Part shown: positions 36,239 through 45,081 of the stretch, piece by piece
How positions within the stretch are numbered: the first letter of the stretch is position 1
Layout: each line of letters opens with the position of its first letter
Assembly (NCBI GenBank): GCA_945872405.1
Contig: CAMBZT010000002.1
Span: 31,121 to 95,120 of the forward strand
Direction of reading: 5' to 3'
From: Chitinophaga pinensis
GTDB lineage: Bacteria; Bacteroidota; Bacteroidia; Chitinophagales; CAMDFR01
DNA: 64,000 nt
Position numbers and translations under genes: made by a program
The notes under the pieces: model-generated
Seen by the model: only the letters and a program-made list of their open reading frames with translations
Database searches by the model: none
What the model was told of the DNA's origin: nothing

Positions 36239-36425
36239 TGTGCGAAGTTATTATGCTTTTTATGTTTTGATGAGTCGTATTCTCAACACCAATTTCTTAA
36301 AGTGTATATTATTTTAAGAAAACGTGCTCTTAGTTCTATAACCAAAATTTGATTTCTAAAGTTCTATTTCGTAGGTTTGAGGAGCAAATTTTGTTGTTAC
36401 ATTATCATTTTAAAGAAAGAATTGT

Positions 36426-37034
36426 TTGAAGGCCTTGCTTACTTCTTGTATTGTTTTGTTGTTTAGTTGGAGTTCTTCGATAGGGCAGCAAGTGGATCTT
36501 GCTAAGACCGACTCCACTTTAATGCCACTAAACAAGCATCGATATTTCCTACAAGCAGACATGCAAATATCTCAAACATTAAAAAGTGCTGCGATGTACA
36601 CCACATTTAGCACTTGTTGGCTTTTTCCCAAACAATATTATATTGGCTTTCTTTATCAGAAATTGACTAGCGAGGAAGCAATTAATAAATTTGTTCCAAA
36701 TACTTCAACAGATGAAATCATTCTCGAACATCAAAATGCAGGCATCAAAGCTGGATATATCCTGTTTGCAAATAAGCGAATCAGTTTCAATCCAGAAGCA
36801 AGTATTAATTGGGCAATGTGCAAATACCAATATCCTATTGGCGCTATCTATCGATACAATTTTATGACAATAGAACCTTCTGTAAATCTATTATTCAATC
36901 TCCACAAGAATTTAGCGGCTGGTCTTGGACTCAGCTATCGAATAAATGTAGGGCTTCACTTAAATGGCCTTTCTGATCGTGATTTGAATGGGATAACAGG
37001 TCGATTGTTTATTCGTTATGGAAAATTAAAATAA
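36426..37034 (+). CDS. Exported hypothetical protein, possible outer-membrane barrel
   Basis: A 202-residue product with a signal peptide (MKALLTSCIVLLFSW, cleaved near SIGQQ). The mature part alternates polar and hydrophobic residues with aromatic ends, consistent with a small beta-barrel such as the INNHLNLA-type or porin-like families. I cannot name a family. The start is TTG at 36426; no ATG gives the signal peptide. It is followed 3 nt later by the CPBP protease gene and may share its transcript. Confidence 0.65.
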   Translation: MKALLTSCIVLLFSWSSSIGQQVDLAKTDSTLMPLNKHRYFLQADMQISQTLKSAAMYTTFSTCWLFPKQYYIGFLYQKLTSEEAINKFVPNTSTDEIILEHQNAGIKAGYILFANKRISFNPEASINWAMCKYQYPIGAIYRYNFMTIEPSVNLLFNLHKNLAAGLGLSYRINVGLHLNGLSDRDLNGITGRLFIRYGKLK

Positions 37035-37037
37035 GCC

Positions 37038-37979
37038 ATGAAAAAGCAAGGCATCCTTAAAAACGCTTCACCTAGTCTTCAATTCTTGCTTTTACTTCTA
37101 TTAATTGTAATTGGACTCATTGTTGGAACTGCATTTTCTATTGTAACTGTTTGGACAATCAATGGAGGACAAATCTCAATGGGGCAAACGCTTTCCTCTT
37201 TATCGGGATCACTTAAAAACTTGGTGGTTGCACAGATTATTTCACAGCTTTTTACTTTTCTCCTTCCTCCGCTGTGCTTTTCGTACCTAATTTCAGGGTC
37301 TCTATTTGGCTATTTTCTTGGTGAAGATAAAAAAAATCCCAAAAAGTATTTTGTTGGTTTTGCCATCATATTGTTAGCAGGCTTTTTTCTTCAATTATTA
37401 ATTATTGACAAAGAATCATTCATCTTTCCTGATTGGTTAAAAGGGCTTGAAATTTCTTCAATGAGAACACAAGCTACCTACGACTCCTTCGTGAAACAGC
37501 TGATCGGCATCAAAGGTGCATTCAATTTCTCTGTTGTTTTTGTGATGATTGCTATACTTCCTGCCATTGGTGAAGAACTGCTCTTTAGAGGGGTCATTCA
37601 AAAAAGCATCGCTGCACTAACCAAAACAGAATGGCCTGCAATAATCATCTCTGGAGTACTTTTTGGTTTAATGCATATGGAGTTTTTTAATTTCTTTGCT
37701 TTGTGTTTTATGGGGTTTGTGCTTGGAACATTGTATAGTTTTACGAAAAATATCTGGCTTACTATTTTTTTGCATTTCATGAACAATGCTATTTCGTTTA
37801 TTACCTTGTACTTTTATCAAAACGGAACCAGTAAATTTGACCCAGAACAAAAACTACCCTTATACATCCCTTTGATAGCTGGTGTCGCAATGCTGATATT
37901 GTTCTATATGTTACATAAAAAGAAATTTGAAATCACTAAAGGGGAAACAATAATTGAAAATACAGAAACAACGTTTTAA
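37038..37979 (+). CDS. CPBP-family intramembrane metalloprotease
   Basis: A 313-residue membrane protein with about eight spans. The CPBP (Abi/CAAX-like) motifs are in order: EExxxR in GEELLFRGVIQ (about residue 181), then a histidine in GLMHMEFFNF (about 214) and HxxxN-like HFMNNA (about 251). Bacterial members of this family have roles ranging from peptide processing to self-immunity. It precedes cdsA by 9 nt, so it is probably co-expressed with phospholipid synthesis; a direct functional link is only inferred. Confidence 0.9.
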   Translation: MKKQGILKNASPSLQFLLLLLLIVIGLIVGTAFSIVTVWTINGGQISMGQTLSSLSGSLKNLVVAQIISQLFTFLLPPLCFSYLISGSLFGYFLGEDKKNPKKYFVGFAIILLAGFFLQLLIIDKESFIFPDWLKGLEISSMRTQATYDSFVKQLIGIKGAFNFSVVFVMIAILPAIGEELLFRGVIQKSIAALTKTEWPAIIISGVLFGLMHMEFFNFFALCFMGFVLGTLYSFTKNIWLTIFLHFMNNAISFITLYFYQNGTSKFDPEQKLPLYIPLIAGVAMLILFYMLHKKKFEITKGETIIENTETTF

Positions 37980-37988
37980 AAGAAAAAG

Positions 37989-38840
37989 ATGTGGGATAGC
38001 CTAAAAAAAAGAATCATACCTGGACTAAGCTTTGCGGCTATCATTGTCAGCGCTATCTACTTTTCGCCATGGAGCTATGCTTTGGTGATGATATTAATTA
38101 TCATTCTTTGCACGAATGAGTTTTTTAAAATTACAGAATCATTGCGTGAAGAAAATGATAATTTAGCTGGTTTTCACAGTAAGGCAGTGATGGTATACAT
38201 CTGTTTGGCTTTTATCGCCGGATTCCTTCAAAAGCTTGGAATACTTCCAGTCAAATATCTTTGTCTGGCTTCAATTTTCTTTTTGCTGATTCTCTTTTCA
38301 GAGCTATTTTCTAAGTCAACAAAACCTCTAGTCAATATCGGACTCAATTTGATGGGACTTTTATACATAGGTATTCCCTTATTTATGTCTAACTATATCA
38401 TCCAATTATCGCGAACTGAAACAAGTGCTATTCAATATGATGGTCGCATTCTATTGGGTGTATTGCTACTGATAATGCTAAATGATGTAGGGGCTTATTT
38501 TATGGGTAATTGGTTTGGCAAACACCCCTTATTTACAAGAATTTCACCAAAAAAAACTATAGAAGGTACCATTGGCGGTTATTTGGTTAACTTGATAGGA
38601 GGTGTCCTAGGATTTTATATCATAGGTCAAATTAGTCTTTTCGATTGGTTAATTATTGCCGTCTTATCAAGCACAGGTGCCATTATTGGCGATTTGGTGG
38701 AAAGTTTGTTCAAGAGGAGTTTACAAATAAAGGACAGTGGATCTGCCATTCCTGGTCATGGGGGTTTTTTAGACCGATTTGATGCCATTTTATATAGCTT
38801 ACCCATTATTGCCACATACATCATCTTGCGTTTCTTATAA
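37989..38840 (+). CDS. cdsA: Phosphatidate cytidylyltransferase
   Basis: A 283-residue polytopic enzyme that makes CDP-diacylglycerol from CTP and phosphatidate. The family signature is complete near the C-terminus: SLFKR, then KDSGSAIPGHGGFLDRFD at about residues 240-262. SPKKTIEGTIGG lies near residue 190. It is central to glycerophospholipid synthesis and is followed by psd. The psd promoter overlaps its last codons. Confidence 0.96.
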   Translation: MWDSLKKRIIPGLSFAAIIVSAIYFSPWSYALVMILIIILCTNEFFKITESLREENDNLAGFHSKAVMVYICLAFIAGFLQKLGILPVKYLCLASIFFLLILFSELFSKSTKPLVNIGLNLMGLLYIGIPLFMSNYIIQLSRTETSAIQYDGRILLGVLLLIMLNDVGAYFMGNWFGKHPLFTRISPKKTIEGTIGGYLVNLIGGVLGFYIIGQISLFDWLIIAVLSSTGAIIGDLVESLFKRSLQIKDSGSAIPGHGGFLDRFDAILYSLPIIATYIILRFL

Positions 38841-38854
38841 GTTTTGTATCTTTG
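38826..38854 (+). promoter_or_regulatory. Promoter of psd within the cdsA 3' end
   Basis: TTG (38826-38828), an 18-nt spacer and TATCTTTG (38847-38854) match the Bacteroidota promoter consensus without mismatch. Transcription would begin near 38860, only about 3 nt before the psd ATG at 38863, so the message would be nearly leaderless. Confidence 0.65.
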
Positions 38855-38862
38855 TCATTGAA

Positions 38863-39528
38863 ATGAAGAAAAGAATAAGCATACATAGAGAAGGATATAA
38901 GATAATATTAGTTACTGGTGTTTCTTTATTTATCATTATCATGTTGGTAGAAGCCATCTCCGATTCAAGAATTGCCCATCTCACCGTTTTAGGGCTTTCA
39001 GCAATCATCTTTCTATTTACTGCATCATTTTTTCGATTACCTTCCCGAATGATGCCTGATGGCTTGCATAACATTATTGCACCTGCTGACGGAAAAGTAG
39101 TAGTGTTAGAAGAAGTTGAAGAACCAGAATACTTTAAAGACAAAAGATTACAACTCTCTATTTTTATGTCGCCTACCAATGTACATGTCAATCGTAATCC
39201 TATTAGTGGTATCGTTAAATATGTTCAGTATCATGCAGGAAAATATTTGGTAGCTTGGCACCCAAAATCTTCCACACAAAATGAAAGAAATACAGTGGTT
39301 ATTGCCAACGAAAATGCAGAAATTCTGATTCGTCAAATTGCTGGCAAATTCGCCAAAAAGATAGTTTGCTATAGTAAAGTAGGGGCTGTGGCTGAACAAG
39401 GTCATGAACTTGGTTTCATTAAATTTGGTTCTAGAGTAGATCTCTATCTTCCCTTAGGAACCCAAGTAAATGTTAAATTAAACCAAAAGGTAAGAGGCGG
39501 AGAGACAATTTTGGGAAATCTTTTGTAG
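38863..39528 (+). CDS. psd: Phosphatidylserine decarboxylase, short form
   Basis: The ATG at 38863 gives 221 residues; a longer in-frame start at 38779 lies inside cdsA and would add an implausible N-terminus. After two membrane segments (about 15-65) the catalytic part contains PADGKVV, FMSPTNVHVNR and the self-cleavage site in GFIKFGSRVDLYLPLG near residue 189. Cleavage between the Gly and Ser there should create the pyruvoyl group. The product turns phosphatidylserine into phosphatidylethanolamine. A phosphatidylserine synthase gene is not in this window. Confidence 0.94.
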   Translation: MKKRISIHREGYKIILVTGVSLFIIIMLVEAISDSRIAHLTVLGLSAIIFLFTASFFRLPSRMMPDGLHNIIAPADGKVVVLEEVEEPEYFKDKRLQLSIFMSPTNVHVNRNPISGIVKYVQYHAGKYLVAWHPKSSTQNERNTVVIANENAEILIRQIAGKFAKKIVCYSKVGAVAEQGHELGFIKFGSRVDLYLPLGTQVNVKLNQKVRGGETILGNLL

Positions 39529-39576
39529 TTTAGCATTCAAATAGTATTATTATTTACTTAATTTAAAACAAAAACA

Positions 39577-39972
39577 ATGAAAAAATTATTATTAGGATTT
39601 ACATTCACAGCTATTACTTTTTTTGCAGCAAGTGCTCAAAGCGCAACAACTACAACACCTGTTGCTACCTCAACAACAATGACAACGGCAAACACACCTG
39701 TTGCTAGACAAGCTGCACCTGTGATGAACGTAAATACAACAAATGCAAATTCAACTCCAACAACAACTGCTAACGGAACAGCAGTGAATGCGACTACAAC
39801 AACTCCAGTTGCCACTACTTGCTCACATGCAGCGAACACTTCAACAGCTAGCACTTGTGCTCATTCAGCAACTAATGGTACTGAAAAAGCTTGTTGCAAA
39901 TCTGGTACTACTTGCAAATCTGGTACCACTCCAGTAGCTGCAACAGCAAAAAGCACTAAAAAATCAAAATAA
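39577..39972 (+). CDS. Secreted Thr/Ala-rich low-complexity protein with Cys-rich tail
   Basis: A 131-residue product with a clear signal peptide (MKKLLLGFTFTAITFFAASA). The rest is almost entirely Thr, Ala, Asn, Val and Pro, then a tail with cysteines in TCSHA, TCAHS, ACCKSGTTCKSGTT and finally a lysine-rich end. An 18-nt unit is duplicated at 39895-39930, encoding CKSGTT twice. No family is recognised. The ATG start, the terminator behind it and its isolation indicate a real monocistronic gene. It may be a structural or metal-binding surface protein, which is speculative. Confidence 0.7.
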   Translation: MKKLLLGFTFTAITFFAASAQSATTTTPVATSTTMTTANTPVARQAAPVMNVNTTNANSTPTTTANGTAVNATTTTPVATTCSHAANTSTASTCAHSATNGTEKACCKSGTTCKSGTTPVAATAKSTKKSK

Positions 39973-39994
39973 ATTTTTAGCTTATACAGATTAC

Positions 39995-40020
39995 AATCCT
40001 ACTTGAATTCAAGTAGGATT
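39995..40020 (+). terminator. Terminator of the Thr/Ala-rich protein gene
   Basis: A perfect 26-nt inverted repeat (centre AATT) is followed by TTTT on the plus strand, 22 nt beyond the stop codon at 39972. Confidence 0.85.
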
Positions 40021-40087
40021 TTTTATGTAGAACAATCAAATCACCATTTTTTCGTTTTACATATAAGTATCACATAAATTATTCGTT

Positions 40088-40936
40088 TTGAACAGCAGAA
40101 TCATCGTCTTATTTTTTCTTGGAAACGCTCTCTTCCATGCTTCATTCTCTCAAAAAATAGAAGTTGGAATCCTATTAGGTGGCGCCAATTATACCGGCGA
40201 TTTAAACACCAATACAAGTTTCCAAAAGGTTGGTCCTTCGGCGGGTGTTTTCATGAGAAACAATATAGGGACGCGCTTTTCCTTTAAACATGCTTTTGCT
40301 TATGGGCAGGTTTCTGCTGACGATCAACTGTCGAAAAACCAATTTCAAAAAAACAGAAACCTGTCTTTTCGTACAGATATTTTCGAAGTGAGCGAAATGT
40401 TGGAGTTCAATTTTCTTGATTTTTTGACACGCAGTCGCAAAATGATTGTCTCTCCCTATGTTTCCACAGGTCTCTGCGTTTTCTTTTTTAATCCGCAAGC
40501 CAAATATCAAAACAGGTGGTATGACTTACAACCCCTTGGCACCGAAGGTCAGAACGACCCCAATTATACCAGCAATAAAAAGTACAAATTATACAACATA
40601 GCCATCCCTATTGGTGGTGGTATCAAAGTGGCTTGTAATCGTTATTGGTCAGTAGGTTTAGATTTTCAAAACAGGGTCACCTTGACCGATTATTTGGATG
40701 ATGTAAGTACTGATTACGTGAGTCCAGTATCCTTGCCAGAAGGCAATAAGGGCATTGCTTACAAGCTCATGGACAGAAGTGGCGAAAAAGGTGAAGTGAT
40801 TGGTAAGCCTGGTTATCAGCGTGGGAGCTCCACCAAAAAGGACCATTATATGTTTTTCAGTTTCACTCTTTCTTATACCTTCAAATCATTGATTTGCCCT
40901 CGTCCATATCCAGAAGGTAGGTTCGTCGGCAATTAA
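40088..40936 (+). CDS. DUF6089-type outer-membrane beta-barrel protein
   Basis: A 282-residue exported protein: a signal peptide (about 1-20, ending SFSQ), then a barrel-like pattern with EVGILLGGANYTGDLN near residue 27 and alternating aromatic strands, with the FFSFTLSYTF strand about 18 residues before the C-terminus. It resembles DUF6089 proteins, which in Bacteroidota often sit next to uppS and bamA, as here. The function is unknown. The start is TTG at 40088. The structured repeat (copy B) begins 13 nt after its stop and separates it from uppS. Confidence 0.85.
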   Translation: MNSRIIVLFFLGNALFHASFSQKIEVGILLGGANYTGDLNTNTSFQKVGPSAGVFMRNNIGTRFSFKHAFAYGQVSADDQLSKNQFQKNRNLSFRTDIFEVSEMLEFNFLDFLTRSRKMIVSPYVSTGLCVFFFNPQAKYQNRWYDLQPLGTEGQNDPNYTSNKKYKLYNIAIPIGGGIKVACNRYWSVGLDFQNRVTLTDYLDDVSTDYVSPVSLPEGNKGIAYKLMDRSGEKGEVIGKPGYQRGSSTKKDHYMFFSFTLSYTFKSLICPRPYPEGRFVGN

Positions 40937-40949
40937 AATACTTTTTTTT

Positions 40950-41532
40950 GGGCGTGCCAGCGGCTGAAAACACCCAACAGCCGCTGTCCGGCCTTAGGCA
41001 GTACAAGGTACTGCTGCCAGTCCGTCACGCAGGCTTTTCGATGTGGTAGGTGAAAATGCAAACACCTACCACAGGAGTAAAAGCTCTTATCTGATGGGCG
41101 GTGCGATACTTCGGAATAAGATTGCCACAAGCCAAGAGCAGCCGATTGGCTTTCGCAATGACAGTCGGAGTATGATTTTCGTCTTTGATGCAACAAGTTA
41201 ATTTTCTTGTATTAGAATAAGAAGAGCTCACAAGCGGACGCTTGCGAGAGAATACAAGGATTTGAAGTAGACATGGCATCAAAGCTCCAGAGGAGCGAAA
41301 CATTACTAGATCTATCAGAAGAATTGAAATCAGCTCCAGCGGAGCGGCACAAAATGAAAACGAATCATCATGAAGTCGAAATGCCCGTGTGACTGATGGC
41401 AACGCTATCCTTTTTATGGCGAGGCTTTGCGAGTCCACAAAAAGATAGAAGTGAACAGCAGGACCCTAGCCATTTAGGTTTATGCAATGGCGTATAGCCA
41501 ATGAGAGATACACAAGGCTAGGGGCACACCCC
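40950..41532 (+). repeat. Structured intergenic repeat, copy B, with REP-like hairpins
   Basis: A non-coding region richer in GC than its surroundings. The first 81 nt (40950-41030) fold exactly like copy A. Helix 1 is GCGTG 40952-40956 with CACGC 41026-41030. Helix 2 is 9 bp (40958-40966 with 40978-40986) around an 11-nt loop. Helix 3 is GCAGTAC 40998-41004 with GTACTGC 41008-41014. Next is an 11-bp hairpin (41042-41052 with 41063-41073). Two GCTCCAGnGGAGC hairpins follow at 41284-41296 and 41333-41345. The CGAAATGC/GACTGATGGCA block is at 41377-41401 and the GAACAGCAGGACC block at 41453-41465. The end is an 8-bp repeat (41464-41471 with 41516-41523) and a GGGG-CACA-CCCC hairpin. The remaining bases to 41622 show nothing further. 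Confidence 0.75.
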
Positions 41533-41622
41533 ATAAAGATAAAGGAAAGGCTTGATTCTTGATGAAAAGCGTTAATATATTCTAATTTGTCCGTGTATAG
41601 TGCATTATAGAGCGATATTTTC

Positions 41623-41630
41623 TATTTTTG
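41623..41630 (+). promoter_or_regulatory. Possible -7 box of uppS
   Basis: TATTTTTG fits TAnnTTTG and lies 26 nt before the chosen uppS ATG at 41657, but no TTG stands at the right distance upstream. Confidence 0.35.
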
Positions 41631-41656
41631 TCGGCTATTTTACCACGCAACAATTT

Positions 41657-42406
41657 ATGTCTTTAAAAAACTTAATAGATACCAATAGACTGCCTCAGCA
41701 TATTGCTGTGATTATGGATGGCAATGGACGTTGGGCAAAAGAGCAAGGCAAAAACAGAATTTTTGGACATAGCCATGGCGTGAAAAGCGTGCGTGAGGTA
41801 TCAGAAGCCTGTGCAGAATTGGGTGTAAAATACCTGACCCTCTATGCTTTTTCTACAGAAAATTGGAATAGACCGAAGTTGGAAGTGGTGGCATTGATGG
41901 AATTATTGGTACAAACCATCCGAAAAGAAACGCGCACACTAATGGACAATAATATTCGTTTAAAAGCGATAGGAAATATAGAAACATTGCCCAAAAGATG
42001 CCATAACGAATTGCTAGAAAGCATAGAAATTACCAAAAACAATAGTGCCATGGATTTAGTATTGGCATTGAGTTATAGCGGAAGAGATGAGCTATTGCAA
42101 GCCGTGAAATCGATAAGTAAAGAGGTGCTTGATAACAATCTTAATCCAGATACACTCACAGAAGAAGACATACAAAAACATCTTTTTACAAATGACATGC
42201 CCGATCCAGAATTACTGATAAGAACGAGTGGAGAGAACCGTATCAGCAATTTTTTATTATGGCAAATGGCCTATACGGAATTTTATTTTACAGAAACCTA
42301 TTGGCCAGAATTTAGAAAAGAAAATTTGTACGAGGCCATATTAGATTATCAAAAGAGAGAGCGACGATTTGGAAAAACAAGTGAACAAATCATTACTCCC
42401 TCATAA
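41657..42406 (+). CDS. uppS: Isoprenyl transferase (undecaprenyl diphosphate synthase)
   Basis: A cis-prenyltransferase of 249 residues from the ATG at 41657; an in-frame GTG at 41600 would add a 19-residue tail unlike the family. Motifs include HIAVIMDGNGRWAKEQG near residue 18 with the catalytic Asp, and RTSGENRISNFLLWQMAYTE near residue 195 with the IPP-binding region. It makes the C55 carrier for peptidoglycan and surface polysaccharides. Its stop lies 7 nt before the bamA ATG at 42414, and with the ompH genes this is the standard Bacteroidota envelope operon. Confidence 0.95.
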   Translation: MSLKNLIDTNRLPQHIAVIMDGNGRWAKEQGKNRIFGHSHGVKSVREVSEACAELGVKYLTLYAFSTENWNRPKLEVVALMELLVQTIRKETRTLMDNNIRLKAIGNIETLPKRCHNELLESIEITKNNSAMDLVLALSYSGRDELLQAVKSISKEVLDNNLNPDTLTEEDIQKHLFTNDMPDPELLIRTSGENRISNFLLWQMAYTEFYFTETYWPEFRKENLYEAILDYQKRERRFGKTSEQIITPS

Positions 42407-42413
42407 TTATAGC

Positions 42414-45056
42414 ATGAAGAAAAATTCGATTCTACAGTATAGTCTGTTTCTACTATTCCTTTTTATTTCAGGTACTTCGATAGCTCAGGATAGTATTGCT
42501 CCCATGGATTATTCTATGGCGCGTGAATATGAAATAGGGACTGTGAAGGTGACAGGGACGCAATACCTCGACAAGAATGTATTGATTTCAATATCAGGCT
42601 TACGTCCGGGTTCTAAGATTACAATTCCAAGCGAAGACATTTCGAAAGCGATAAAAAACTTATGGGATCAAAAACTTTTTACGAAAATAAATATTGTTTT
42701 AGATCATAGTATTGGAGATGTAGCCTTTTTAGAAATTCAGTTGGAAGAGCGACCAAGATTGTCGCGCTTTATTTTTAAAGGCATCCCCAACGCAGATGTA
42801 GATGAGCTGAGAAAGAAATTGAATTTAACAGCTGGACAAATTATTACCGAAAATTTAAAATTTTCTACTTCAAAAATTATCAAAGATTACTATAAAGACA
42901 AGGGCTTTTTGGATGTGACTGTGAGTATGGTGGAGCAGAAAGATTCGGTGATGTTGAACAGTAGAATCGTTGCCATTTATATTCAAAAAGGGTTGAAAGT
43001 AAAGATTAACGACATACAGTTTTATGGCAACGAAAATGTGACTGATTCTAAGATACAGCGTCAGATGAAGGACACGAAAGAAAAGATAAAGCTTGATACC
43101 AAAGAAATATTTGCCGCTAAGAAAAACCGGAAAGATCCACGTAAATGGAATTTTGCACGTTTGCTTGCTAATTTATCTCCTTTAGTGGCTTACGAATATC
43201 TAGACAGATTTGCCAATATCAATATTTTTAAAGCATCGAAATTTGATGCAAAGTCCTACGAAAAAGACAAGGATAAGGTAATAAACATGTATAATAATCT
43301 AGGATATAGAGATGCTAAAATTGTTTCTGATAGTATCTACATGGTAAATCCCTCGAACATGAATATCATAATTCATATCAGTGAAGGACCTAAATATTAT
43401 ATTCGAGATATCTATTGGAAAGGAAATACAAAGTACAATGATTCGACCTTAAACTATGTGTTGAGCATTAAGAAGGGAACCATCTATAATCAAGCTTTAT
43501 TGGATGAGAAATTACAAATGAGTCAGACAGGTGGTGATGTGAGCTCAATTTATATGGATGACGGTTATTTGTTTTTTCAGGTAACGCCAACAGAGATAAT
43601 GATAGAGGGAGATTCGGTAGATTTGGAAATGCGTCTTTTTGAAGGAGCGCAGGCAACGATCAATCGTGTAACTATTTCGGGCAATACAAAAACCAATGAG
43701 CATGTGATAAGAAGAGAGCTGAGGGTGATACCAGGAAATAAATTCAGTCGCTCCGACTTGATTCGTTCACAAAGGGAGATTGGTTCTTTAGGCTATTTTG
43801 ATCCTGAACAGATAGAAATCATTCCTACGCCTAACCCTGAAAATGGTACTGTTGATGTAGAGTTTAAAGTGGTTGAAAAACCATCTGATCAATTAGAATT
43901 GAGTGCGGGATGGGGAGGCAGAGGGCGAGGTATTGTTGGTACCGCCGGAGTTTCATTTACGAATTTTTCTTTGAGAAATATATTTAAAAAGGAGGCTTGG
44001 ACGCCTTTGCCAACGGGCGATGGCCAAAAACTTTCTTTACGAGTGCAAGCCAATGGTCGCCAATATCAATCTTATAACGTTTCGTTTACAGAGCCTTGGT
44101 TAGGTGGTAGTCACCCCAACTCACTTTCATTAAGTTTTAGCAGAACACATATCAATGATGTTAATACCACCACCAATAAAATAAATGGTTGGTTGCGTAC
44201 TACTTCAGCTACGGTTCAATTCGGAACTCGCTTGAAATGGCCAGATGATTATTTTACTTTTCTGCCATCTGTCAATTATCAGTTGTATGGTTTGAAAAAT
44301 TGGACGAGTAATAATTTTATTTTTCAGAATGGTTATTCGCATGATTTAAATTTAAATCTTTTGCTTTCTAGAAATTCAATAGATCAATCAATATATCCTA
44401 GAAGAGGGGCGAATGTTGAGATATCTAGTCAGTTTACTTTGCCGTATTCCTTATTTATTCCAAGCAGACAATTGGATTATACGAGTACTGACTTGGCGGC
44501 GCAAGACCGTTTTAAATGGCTTGAGTACAGTAAACTAAAAATAAAACTAGACTGGTACACCCCTTTAAGTAAAAATCAAAAGTTGGTGTTTCGTGCCTCT
44601 GCCAAATTTGGATTTTTGTTTACGTACAATAAAAATATAGGGCTTACTCCATTTGGTCGTTTTGAATTGGGTGGTGATGGATTATCAGGAGGCTATCAGT
44701 TGACAGCAAGGGATATAGTTTCCTTACGTGGTTATGATGTATTGAATCAAGTGAATGGTTCTCCCATTTTTAATAAGTTTACTTTTGAATTGAGGTATCC
44801 TATTTCATTGAACCCTTCGGCTACGGTGTACACTTTGTTGTTTGCAGAAGGCGGCAACGTGTATAACGACATCAAAAAATACAATCCAGCCAACTTAAAA
44901 CGCTCAGTGGGCGCGGGTGTCAGAATCTTTTTACCAATGTTTGGATTGCTTGGCTTTGACTATGGCATAGGCTTTGATGAGGTAAAGGGAGATGGTACTA
45001 ATGTGTTTACCAAATATGGTAAGTTTAGAATTATCTTAGGATTTGAACCAGAATAA
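42414..45056 (+). CDS. bamA: Outer-membrane protein assembly factor BamA
   Basis: The ATG at 42414 gives an 880-residue protein with a proper signal peptide (KKNSILQYSLFLLFLFIS, cleaved near SIAQ); an upstream in-frame codon at 42369 would precede it with a charged extension. About five POTRA domains (residues 35-440) are followed by a 16-stranded barrel ending RIILGFEPE. POTRA-like strands include VTISGNTKTNEHVIRRELR. BamA inserts beta-barrel proteins into the outer membrane. Two OmpH/Skp chaperone genes follow, which deliver its substrates. Confidence 0.95.
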   Translation: MKKNSILQYSLFLLFLFISGTSIAQDSIAPMDYSMAREYEIGTVKVTGTQYLDKNVLISISGLRPGSKITIPSEDISKAIKNLWDQKLFTKINIVLDHSIGDVAFLEIQLEERPRLSRFIFKGIPNADVDELRKKLNLTAGQIITENLKFSTSKIIKDYYKDKGFLDVTVSMVEQKDSVMLNSRIVAIYIQKGLKVKINDIQFYGNENVTDSKIQRQMKDTKEKIKLDTKEIFAAKKNRKDPRKWNFARLLANLSPLVAYEYLDRFANINIFKASKFDAKSYEKDKDKVINMYNNLGYRDAKIVSDSIYMVNPSNMNIIIHISEGPKYYIRDIYWKGNTKYNDSTLNYVLSIKKGTIYNQALLDEKLQMSQTGGDVSSIYMDDGYLFFQVTPTEIMIEGDSVDLEMRLFEGAQATINRVTISGNTKTNEHVIRRELRVIPGNKFSRSDLIRSQREIGSLGYFDPEQIEIIPTPNPENGTVDVEFKVVEKPSDQLELSAGWGGRGRGIVGTAGVSFTNFSLRNIFKKEAWTPLPTGDGQKLSLRVQANGRQYQSYNVSFTEPWLGGSHPNSLSLSFSRTHINDVNTTTNKINGWLRTTSATVQFGTRLKWPDDYFTFLPSVNYQLYGLKNWTSNNFIFQNGYSHDLNLNLLLSRNSIDQSIYPRRGANVEISSQFTLPYSLFIPSRQLDYTSTDLAAQDRFKWLEYSKLKIKLDWYTPLSKNQKLVFRASAKFGFLFTYNKNIGLTPFGRFELGGDGLSGGYQLTARDIVSLRGYDVLNQVNGSPIFNKFTFELRYPISLNPSATVYTLLFAEGGNVYNDIKKYNPANLKRSVGAGVRIFLPMFGLLGFDYGIGFDEVKGDGTNVFTKYGKFRIILGFEPE

Positions 45057-45081
45057 ATTTATAAATTTAAAAAGCAATAAA

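Noticed and set aside
41025..41438. Minus-strand ORF of 137 residues (and an 87-residue one at 40933-41196) in the gap before uppS
   Set aside because: Both lie inside structured repeat copy B. Their sequence is explained by hairpin and repeat structure, they have no protein-like domain, and the homologous region of copy A has no matching frame.
41600..41656. GTG start for uppS
   Set aside because: It would add 19 residues not seen in the family and overlaps the possible -7 box; the ATG at 41657 fits the usual start.
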